From Lindgomyces ingoldianus (lineage: Eukaryota > Ascomycota > Dothideomycetes > Pleosporales > Lindgomycetaceae): a stretch of 64,000 bases of DNA. Position numbers and translations under genes: made by a program. The DNA lies in assembly GCF_010093535.1 (NCBI RefSeq), contig NW_022985162.1:3357752-3421751 (forward strand), given 5' to 3'. The notes beneath the pieces are model-generated. The model made no database searches, was not told the origin of the DNA, and saw only the letters and a list, made by a program, of their open reading frames with translations. The first letter of the stretch is position 1. Each line of letters starts with the position of its first letter. Below are positions 37,107 through 45,729 of this stretch, in pieces.

Positions 37107-37560
37107 AATAATGCAGTAAATTACAGAATAATGCAGCAAATTGCAAAAAGACGCAGCAAATTGCAGAATAATGTAGTAAATTACAAAAAGACATAGTAAA
37201 TTGCAGAATAATGCAGCAAATTATAACAAGAAGTAGCAAATTGCAAAATAATGCAGCAAATTATAAAAAGACGCAGCAAATTGCAGAATAATATAGCAAA
37301 TTACAACAAGACGTAGCATATTGCAGAATAATACAGTAAATTGCAACAAGACGCAGCAAATTGTAAAATAATGCAGTAAATTACAAAAAGACGCAGTAAA
37401 TTATAGAATAATGCAGTAAATTGCAAAATAATGCAGTAAATTACAAAAAGACGCAGCAAATTACAGAATAATACAGTAAATTACAACAAGACGTAGCATA
37501 TTGCAGAATAATGCAGCAAATTACAACAAGACGCAGCAAATTGCAGAATAATGCAGAATA
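37107..37560. repeat. 20-bp minisatellite, left arm
   Basis: About 23 units of exactly 20 bp without indels. Two unit types tend to alternate: TTGCAGAATAATGCAGCAAA and TTGCAACAAGACGCAGCAAA, giving a 40-bp higher-order period. Differences between units are nearly all transitions. It lies downstream of the recombinase stop, so it is 3' noncoding. Confidence 0.93.
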
Positions 37561-39108
37561 GAATCCCTACTTAGCAGCTATAACTATTTAAACACTAATT
37601 AATTAACTTTTGTAATAATAACTATATATAATACTAGGACTATAAAACTAGGGGCGATTGCTCTTCTTCTAAGCAACTTTAAGATGCTTGCAGAGCTAGT
37701 CTAGTAAGACCCTCTGCTGCTGCTGCTGCTAGCTTACCTGCTACATAGCTGCCTCCTTACTAGTCCTTTGCGCCTGTGTAATGCGCCTAATCTCCTTAAT
37801 AACCTTAAGCTGTAAAGAGTACTACTATAGCTTACTCTAATAACCTAACCTTTACTTATTCCCCTAGCGCCTGTCTAGCTTAGTAATAAAAGGCTAGCCC
37901 TAAAGGCCTACTGTCTATTTGCGCTAGAGGTCCTCTACAGTCCTCACAGCGCGGCACATGCGATGCTTTGGTGCAGGCTCTAGCTCAGGCGCCAGCTCAA
38001 GCGCTGCTGGCAGAGGCGATGGGCTAGGCGAGCGCGCAGACGGCGTAGGCGCGATGCTGGCCTGGGCAGAGGTATACCTGCTTAAATCTACGTCTGCCAG
38101 CAACGGCGGCGCAGCTGCTGTGTGCCTAAGTGGAGGTAGTGGCAGCAGCAGACCGCCCTGCGCCTACAACGCCTCCAGGCGGAACATAAGGCTGCCAGAC
38201 GTGAGCACCTGCAGCTGCTAAGACTGTAATCTCTGCAGCTTACGCAGGTAATTAAGCTCCTCCTTAAGCTCCCTTGCCTGCTGCTTGTTCTAGGCATCTA
38301 GCGCTTAAAGCTAGTTAGTAAGCAGGGGTATTGCCTAGTATAAGACTAACAGCTAACTAGGAGCTGCCTCTGCGTTAAGAGACGCGTTAATGTCCTAAGC
38401 AAAGGCGGCGTACGCCCTGTGCTAGAACACTGGGTGGTTCCACACAGGGTGGCTAGGGAAGCGCTAGCGCAGCGCAACTAAGTCCTAGAGGATTACCTCT
38501 CTAAGGTAGAGCAGTAGGCTTATAAGGCCCCCTACAGCTAGGTTGTTAATCTAGCTAGCGTGTAGGCTAAAGCAGCCCTTCCACGCATTAAGCTCTAGCT
38601 AGATAAGAGACAGGAGCTTATCTAAAGGCGCAATAGCTGCGCAAGGGATCTTAAAGCAGCCTATCTGCAGCAGATGGCTAGCTATAGACCTTATAAACTT
38701 TTGCAGCAGTAAGTTAAGGTAGTAGCTAACTATTTACTTCTAATTCTACCTGCCTGCTTACTAAATCTAATCTTTACTAACCCCTTTAAGCTCTGCTAGC
38801 TTAGCTGCTCTACTATGTAGAAGGTAAGTCTTCTTTTAAGATAAGATCCTAGCGTAACTGTACGCCTTTGCAACCTAGTTGCGCTAGGAGTTGTAGAAGC
38901 AGGCTGCTATACAATTGCCTGTGCTGGCCTTAATTAGCTGTATGCAGTACTAGGCTAAGCGCTTACTAAAGTTAGAAAAGGGCTTGTTGTCTAGGTCCTA
39001 GCAATAGAGCAGGTAGAAGGCTAGGCTGCTAAGCATGCAGAGGATTAGCTTCCTGTGCCGCAGCGCGCCTATTGTCTTAAGCCAGCTATGCTGGTTCTGC
39101 TTGCTTGC

Positions 39109-39124
39109 CACACCTGAGATTAAT
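39109..39124 (+). repeat. hAT left terminal inverted repeat
   Basis: CACACCTGAGATTAAT, 16 bp. Confidence 0.93.
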
Positions 39125-39801
39125 TAAGCCAGCTTGATAGCTTGATTAGAAGATTGATGCCAAGCTAATTTAATTAATCCAGCTAAACCTTATATAGAAA
39201 CGCAATTAATCTAGCTAAGCTTTTCTATAAGCTTAATTTAGATTAATAGCTTAATTGCCTTAAGTATATAGTAGATTTTAGAGATAAGGCAGCCTATAAG
39301 GCAGCTTAGATAGCTGTAAAAGCTCTATACTAAACTTTTTTTAGTGTTGTTTACTGTGTAGTATTGTGTAATATCTAATAACTCTGTGTGACTAGCAGCT
39401 AGCGCGTTGTCTTATATCGTATACTCTATCTCCATCTATCACCCACAATGCTATATACTTCTGGTGTTGCAGATCTATCGCTGTATACCTCACCCCATCG
39501 TCGCCCTCATGCCGCCCAAGAAACGTATCTCCGATAGCGCTCCCTCGCCCAAAAAGCGCGTGCGCGGCACTGTGAGCTAGCCTATTGCAATTAACTTACT
39601 ATTATCTTAATCTTAGCTATCTGCCCTATCTCTGCCGCCTTTATATACACATACTTTTAAGTCGCGATTGCGCGAGTTGCAGCCTAAAGACGCTATTGTC
39701 GCGCCTGCTAAGGGCAGTAAGCAAGCTACGCTTGCTCTGTCTTCTAAAGCAGCTAACAACGCTGTAGATAAGGCTTTTAACGCCTATCTTAAAGACAATT
39801 A

Positions 39802-41129
39802 CAGTGCCAAGACAAAAGTCTGTTCCCGCAACGCGTAACCGAAAAACGCGACAAACACAACACCATCTTTCTACTATTAATTGCGCAGCCACCATAAGGT
39901 CTTTTGGCAAGGAAATTTCACATAATTGTTGCTAGAATGCTAAGTTATTAGTGCAGCAGCAGGAGTTAATTATTTTAAAGTCTGAGGCTGGCGTTTCTGC
40001 TGCAGAACTGGCAGAGGAATTCTCCTGCATGACGCGCTGCATTAACACTATAATTGCGCGCTGGAAAGCAACTGGCTGCAATCTTTCACGCTATTAATCT
40101 AGACGCCCCTCTAAGCTATTGCGTTGTACTAAGCGCCTGCTATTTTAAACAGCTTAAAAATATCTAAAAATAGAGTACAAAACACTGCTTAAAGAGACTA
40201 GCCTTACGCTACGCATATCTACTAAGACTGCCTATTATACGCTTAAGAAGTTTAATCTTACTAACTTTTACTGTAAGCGCAGACCTAAGATTAACCGCGC
40301 CACAGCAGGCAGGAGGCGCGCGTGGGATAGAGCATGGCAGCGCTTTAACTAGAAGAGACAGATAATGCGCTTTTTTAATAAGTGCTCTATTAAAAAAGGC
40401 TCTAGTACTAACTAGAAGTAGTGCTTTTGCTATTCTACAGAGAAGTAGAGGTATAAGATAATAAAGGAGCGTTCTATAGCTTAGCAGCCTGCGCAGATAG
40501 TGTGGGCGTCTATCTAGATTAATTGCAGATAGAGGGTACGTTAGAGCCCCCTTGTAATTATAAAGAGAGACCCTGCTGCTCCCCACCATAGCTACTCAGC
40601 TAAGAGCTACATCTAAGCGCTTAAGGAAGGTCTCCTGCGTAACTACTAAAGAGGAGATCTATTCTAGCAGGATAATGCGCGCATACACACAGCAAGAGCA
40701 ACGCGCGAATAGTTGCAGAGGCACTATATTAATGTTATTAATTTCCCCCCCTACTCTCTAAACCTTAACCCTATTAAACATATGTAGTAGGCGCTAAAAA
40801 GGACACTTTATAGGCTGCACCTTAAAATAGCTATAATAGGCGACTCTACAGAGGAGTGGGATTAGTTCTGTGCAGCATTAAAGGAGGTGTAGTAGAAAAT
40901 ACCTAATTCTTTAATTAAGAAGCTTATCTTTTTAATACTGCGCTGTCTACAGGCTCTGCGACAAGCGCATAGCTACTAGACAAAGTATTAGGATAATGCA
41001 ATTAAAATAAGCTATTAATTATGCTTATGTGACTATTTAGGGTGGCTATATGATTGATTGAATAGAGGGGGCAGATGTTTAGTGGGGCTTGCTAAATGCT
41101 GCCTGGAACAGACTTTTGTCCTAGTACTG
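39802..41129 (+). mobile_element. Tc1/mariner element nested in hAT
   Basis: 1,328 bp with inverted termini CAGTGCCAAGACAAAAGTCT / CAGTACTAGGACAAAAGTCT and TA duplication (39800-39801, 41130-41131). It splits the hAT coding sequence at AYLKDN. Length is that of a complete Tc1/mariner unit. Encodes a degenerate transposase. Confidence 0.93.
39890..41010 (+). pseudogene. Tc1/mariner transposase, catalytic residues lost
   Basis: DDE/D transposase remnant. Helix-turn-helix region at about 39955-40140: SEAGVSAAELAEEFSC, CINTIIARWKATG, then RRPSKLL. First catalytic block FFNKCSIKKG at 40371-40400, from FSDECSIxxG: the catalytic Asp is Asn (codon aat at 40377-40379). Second block QDNARIHTA at 40680-40700 keeps its Asp. 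Third block FPPYSLNLNPIKHMW at 40742-40786, from SPDLNPIEHxW: both acidic residues are changed (D to N, E to K). C-terminal block GDSTEEWD and ALxQAHS follow. Several stops. Fewer changes than in the hAT around it. Ends approximate. Confidence 0.87.
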
Positions 41130-43520
41130 TATAATAGCATAGATTAGGATTGTCTTAAGCTGTATATGAAGCCTATCACGACGCACTAACATAAGCAAAG
41201 TTAGATCTATTGCTACAGCTATCGCGTTGCTCTTCTTAAAGATCTAACCTATATATTCTTTATCTGCCACTAGTGTTTTAAGCACAAGCTCACAGATATT
41301 AGTATTAGGATATACAATACAAGCGTAGCAGTCTTGTCAGCCGCGCGCTACCTTAGCAAGCAGAAGCCTAGCCATAAGCTTGCAGCACTAGGCAAGACTC
41401 TAATTACTAGTGTTTATAACACGCTTATTACTGCAAGAGTCCCTATCTTACAGGTAGTAGCTAATTAGATTAACAGCTTTAGTAAGCAGCGCTTTAGGTT
41501 TGCTATAGTTAACTAGCTTGTTGTAAATAACTACTCTATCTCTAAGTTTAAAACACTAGCTTTTTAACACTTAATTACTATTGCTAACCTGCTTGCTAAA
41601 GCAGCGCTGTAGAAGAACTACAAGAGCGTCTTCTAATATGTTATATAACTGTTTAACTAGCTTAGGCCCTATGTTGTTTATAAGCTGTTATAATTGCTTA
41701 GTAGGATCTATATAAGCTTTAACAGATAGACAATAAAAGCTGGTAAGCGCAGGTTCCTTAGTATTGTCGCCTACTACATTAACTTAGATGGCAAGCTCTA
41801 AGACCTACCTATTGCGCTGCCTTAGCTTACAGGCGCTTACACTAGCAATTAACTAGCTAAGGTTGTATTATTAATATTAGAGCAGTTTAGCATAAGTAAG
41901 CGCACACTTAGTTACTTTGTCTTTAATAATGCTTTTAATAATAACACTACTGTTGCTATAATTGCTTATAAGCTTAAATTTAATCTTATTTGCTAACACC
42001 TTTGCTATAGCCCTTATATAATTAATCTAATTAGGCAGAGACTACTCTAGGGCAGAGATACAGACTTATATAATAACAAGAGAGTTAACAAGCTTACTAA
42101 TAAAGCAGCATTTATAAAGAAGTAGCAAAAGCATAAACCTTTAGGTGTACTTTTTAATATTATTAACTATATTTACACACCGCAGCAGTACAATCTCTTT
42201 AAGAAGGCGCAGCGTACAGCTTACTATAAGCTGCCTTATAATGTAGATAATAAGCTTATAATACTGCAGCTAATTAAGCTAGTAGTTACACGCTAGAACT
42301 TATACTTTAACTGTTTTAAGCAAGCTATAAAGCTTACGCTAGCTATTAACGCGTACGTAAACACCTACATACAAAATACAGCAAAAGAGGATATCTACGC
42401 TAACTTATAAGGCAAGGATTAGCCTGCTGCTTTACAGTAGATAAGATTAGACAGCCTTATAGCTACTAATTAGGCTATTGTTACTAACTATATAAAGGTT
42501 CTTAGGCTACTTAAAGAGTGTACAAAGCACTTTAAGAGACATAGCAAGTATAGCTTTAGCGTAATTACTAAGGTAATTTTAATGTTTAAGTTTCTACTTA
42601 CTTAATTAGAAGCTTGCCTCCTCTACTATAATAGCATAGTCTATAATGCTTATAATAAGGCGCCTAAAGATTATCTTCCTATTAATCTACGCGCAGCGCT
42701 GCTTAAAGTAAACAAGTACTACACTAAACTTAATAACTTGCTAGCTTACTATACTGCTATAATACTCTATCTTTACTATAAACACTACTATAATTAAGCA
42801 TAGGCTAAGAAGTTTAATTAGCTAGCATCTAATAATTTTAATTTCTAGGCACTATAGGTAGATTATAAGTTGCTACTGTTACTAAGGCCTTGCTACACAC
42901 GCGCACTAAAGAAACTAAGTAATATTAATAATATAATTAATAGCATTATTAATCCTACATGTGGTAATACTAAAAAGGATAAGTATAAGCAGTAGAAGCG
43001 TAAGCTAATTATTAGCAAAGGCACTAATCCTATATAATACTAGTTTAGGCTGCGCGATTAATATCCTAACCTTAGTAAGATACTGCTTATAATACTCTCT
43101 ATACTAGCTTTAAGCTGTAAGTGTGAGCGCGTCTTTAGTAAGCTTAGAGATCTACTAGAGCTTTACTAACACTGTATATTACCTAAGCTACTTGCAGCAC
43201 TACACTTAGTACAATAATAGAGACAGGCTAGTTTTAGTAGCAGCAATAACAACAATATAGGCTAATTAAAGCTTACTAACAAGCAGATGGACGTTTTGTA
43301 CAAGCTTAGTAAGTGGGTAGGCAAAGACAACAATCTAGATACATAGGACAACAGCTAAGACTTAACACTAAAAAATATATACAACTTTTCTATTTAAGAA
43401 TTAAGCACCTAAGCTACTAATTAAGCTAGCAACTTTCTGCTAAGCTAATTTAATTAATCTAGCTAAACCTTATACTAAAACGCAATTAATCAAGCCAGAA
43501 ACTGCCAGCTTGCTTGATTG

Positions 43521-43536
43521 ATTAATCTCAGGTGTG
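43521..43536 (-). repeat. hAT right terminal inverted repeat
   Basis: Exact reverse complement of the left end. Confidence 0.93.
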
Positions 43537-44126
43537 TTGCTTGCGCGGGTGGTGAATATTAGGGGCATGCAGCGCGTAGGGCCCTCCCTCTTAAACTCAA
43601 AGGTGAACAGGTCTAAGATCTCTGCAGAACAGCGGTCGCCTCCGCGCGTGAGCATGTAGTGGCCCAGCATGAGATCGACTAGCGTACGGAAGTGACACTC
43701 TACTGTTGCTAAGGACAAGCTTGCGTCTGCGCTATATGTCCACAGCTTGCTACAGAGCTGCTTAAACTTGCCCTTAGTGTAGCTGTTAAGCAGCGTGTCT
43801 CTACCCTTGTTAGCGTACTGCTCTTAATCTTGCTAGGCATCCCTACGCTGCAGAGACCTAAGGTACTCCCTTACACTGTCTACGCGTAGTAATAGGTAGC
43901 TGTTTATGCCCAGCGCCTTCTGCTCTTACTAGAAGTTAGTAATAGCTGTAATGTAAGTGTAAACTAAGCGCTAGGCAAGACATGTCTTATCTTAAGGGAT
44001 GTTACTTTTTACCTTATAAGACCTAGTTTTTAAGGGCTAGTTTATAACCTTTTTAACTAGAAAAAGTAGCAGCTTCTCCTTTATAACAGTGCTACTGTTA
44101 TAGTACTGCTTCCTCTTGCAGAACGC

Positions 44127-44190
44127 CTAGACGCGGAGTTAGCATAGACACAGACACATAGATAGGCAGGCAGGCAGGTAAGAATACTAC
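44127..44190 (-). other. spliceosomal intron in left recombinase gene
   Basis: Same 64-bp length, donor, branch site and acceptor as the right copy, at the exact mirror position. Confidence 0.73.
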
Positions 44191-44719
44191 CTTAAATTCC
44201 TCCTGCTTTAGACTATAGACCTAGTGCGTATTCTCTAGCTGCTGCTTGCAAATTGTAGCTAGGATATAGTGCGCATTAGCGCGCAGCTTAGTGTTGTTTG
44301 TGATGTTAACGTTTGCGCGCTTGCAACGCGCTCTGCGCTGTAGACCCATGCTCGCGCCCCTGAGTGAGTGTGTACAGTGAGGGAGGATATATACAGCAGC
44401 AAGCAGCGCACGCTGAAGCTTAGGCTTAGGATGAAGGTAAGGGCAGGGCCTAGCCTGCCCTAGGGCCTCTCCATCCATCTATATATATATATATATATGT
44501 GTGTGTGTGACAAGTCAATTTAGTACAGGAGCCATCAGCGGCGGGCTCAGCAGGCGGCCGGTGCATTAGGAGATGTCCACCGCACAGGCGCGAGAGCCGG
44601 GGGTGGAGATCCGCAGACGCCCGCAGGAGGCGATTGGTCGAGAGGCGAGACAGCGACTCAGCCAAGGCTCAGTGCGGCCTCGAATACCACAGGCTTTTGT
44701 ACGTGCAATAGATGTTAAC

Positions 44720-44752
44720 TAATTAATTACCTCTTATGTAGGTAATTAATTA
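44720..44752. repeat. perfect 13-bp stem-loop in the centre
   Basis: TAATTAATTACCT, loop cttatgt, AGGTAATTAATTA. Flanked on both sides by gttaac. It lies 30 bp inside the left arm boundary. Confidence 0.8.
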
Positions 44753-44793
44753 AGGGGGTGTTAACAAGGCGGGCTACTAATAAGGAGCCTCCT

Positions 44794-45184
44794 CTGTGTG
44801 GCTACGCACGCAGTAGGTTTCTGATTATGCGGCCTGTATTGTCTCCTCTGCGTGGCTACGCACGCGGTAGGCGAGTGGTCGCACAGCCTGTATTAACAGG
44901 AGGCTCTAGGGCGCACAAAGGCTTAGTAGTGAGCCCTCTCTGCGTGGCTACGCACGCAGCAGGTTGCTAATCTTGTCTTTGTGCAATTAGTTAATCTAGG
45001 GGCGCGCACAATGCTTGTTCACGCCCTCTCTGCGTGGCTACGCACGCGGTGGGTGTGAGCGTCTAAGCCCTCTCTGCGTGGCTACGCACGCGGTGGGAGT
45101 GAGCTGTTTGTACAGTGGCAGTTTTATTAATCCTTGCAAATCTGTCTGTTAAGGACAATATCCTCTGCGTGGCTACGCACGCAG
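44794..45184. repeat. six interspersed 20-bp hairpin repeats
   Basis: Copies at 44794, 44848, 44940, 45030, 45074 and 45165. Consensus CTGCGTGGCTACGCACGCAG: 7-bp stem CTGCGTG/CACGCAG around GCTACG; some copies end CGG. All have the same orientation. Start-to-start spacings are 54, 92, 90, 44 and 91, near multiples of 45. The core GTGGCTACGCACGC is identical in all six despite mutation elsewhere. Confidence 0.9.
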
Positions 45185-45370
45185 TAAATAGTCTGTTAAT
45201 AGACTAATTAGTGTTAGTTAACCTAGGTTTAATTAAACAAACATACGCCTAAGGGGCGTACTAAGAGGTGAGCAGGTAACACAATGTATTAATTCTAGTA
45301 ACAGCTGCTATCCTAAGTACGTTAGGATAGCTGGTTTTATACTAGCCCCCTGCCAAGCCTGCACAGATAT

Positions 45371-45391
45371 CACGTGAGATAAGCTCACGTG
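45371..45391. repeat. CACGTG stem-loop at right inner boundary
   Basis: CACGTGAG-ataag-CTCACGTG, overlapping the first bases of the right arm. Includes ATCACGTG at 45369-45376, a bHLH/CDEI-type word. Confidence 0.65.
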
Positions 45392-45729
45392 GTATTCGAG
45401 GCCGCACTGAGCCTTGGCTGAGTCGCTGTCTCGCCTCTCGACCAATCGCCTCCTGCGGGCGTCTGCGGATCTCCACCCCCGGCTCTCGCGCCCGTGCGGT
45501 GGACATCTCCTAATGCACCGGCCGCCTGCTGAGCCCGCCGCTGATGGCTCCTGTACTGAATTGACTCGTCACACACACACATATATATATATATATATGG
45601 ATGGATGGAGAGGCCCTAGGGCAGGCCAGGCCCTGCCCTTACCTTCATCCCGAGCCCAAGCTTCAGCGTGCGCTGCTTGCTGCTGTATATATCCTCCCTC
45701 ACTGTACACACTTACTCAGGGGCGCGAGT

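Larger units (their letters stand above)
39509..43402 (+). pseudogene. hAT transposase, split by mariner and degenerate
   Basis: Start ATG at 39509 gives MPPKKRISDSAPSPKKRVRG, two basic clusters typical of nuclear import. The frame is split at 39802-41131 by mariner. After it, the region near 41750 resembles LSIVAYYINLDGKLQDLPIA and then YFVFNNAFNNNTTV (from the FVLDNAxNNDT block, Asp now Asn). LICxHLCYSPYIINL (from RCxGHxINL) follows. The C-terminal dimerisation region at about 43113-43200 reads LSCKCERVFSKLRDLL and then LPKLLAALHLVQ, matching the CERxFS block of hAT transposases. Stop position near 43402 is approximate. Inactive. Confidence 0.83.
39109..43536 (+). mobile_element. hAT DNA transposon nested in the left Crypton arm
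   Basis: 4,428 bp including a mariner insertion; 3,098 bp without it. Perfect 16-bp terminal inverted repeats CACACCTGAGATTAAT and an 8-bp target duplication TTGCTTGC (39101-39108, 43537-43544), both as expected of hAT. The empty site is the right arm near 46540. A direct subterminal repeat of about 52 bp (39162-39213 and 43442-43494, starting aagctaatttaattaatc) lies near both ends. Encodes a degenerate hAT transposase on the plus strand. Confidence 0.93.
37648..44349 (-). pseudogene. Crypton tyrosine recombinase, left copy, split by hAT
   Basis: Mirror copy of the gene at 45730-47995, transcribed leftward from ATG at 44349. The 64-bp intron is at 44127-44190 (GT at 44190, AG at 44127). The hAT element and its duplication (39109-43544) interrupt the coding sequence just after the block CMPLIFTTRAS. 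The His of the recombinase signature is at 38815-38817. The proposed stop is at 37648-37650. RIP-type stops are present at many Gln/Trp/Arg sites, though some blocks remain open, for example 43718-43470. The product cannot be made. Confidence 0.83.
36779..44690 (-). repeat. left arm of the palindrome (interrupted by hAT)
   Basis: Pairs with 45389-48864. Positions x up to 39108 pair with 85643-x, and positions 43545-44690 pair with 90079-x. The inner part near 44480-44510 is an AT/TG dinucleotide run also present in the right arm. Outside the gene it carries a terminal noncoding part, the hairpin at 37084 and the minisatellite. Confidence 0.93.
44691..45388. promoter_or_regulatory. 698-bp centre between divergent recombinase genes
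   Basis: Unique sequence between the two inverted arms and so upstream of both genes. It holds six copies of a 20-bp hairpin, a perfect 13-bp stem-loop near the left edge, a CACGTG stem-loop at the right edge and a smaller palindrome CCTGTATTAACAGG (44892-44905). No convincing protein is encoded; a 70-residue open frame through it is made by the repeats. Role as a shared promoter, recombination site or replication start is inference. Confidence 0.6.

Noticed and set aside
40209..40589. A 126-residue minus-strand frame, the longest in the window
   Set aside because: It lies opposite the mariner transposase, which has clear family motifs on the plus strand.
44758..44970. A 70-residue frame in the palindrome centre
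   Set aside because: Formed by the repeated hairpin unit; no family resemblance and it changes frame with the uneven spacing.
44794..45184. CRISPR-like array of short repeats and spacers
   Set aside because: Eukaryotic context, irregular spacing, palindromic units within a transposon, no cas genes.
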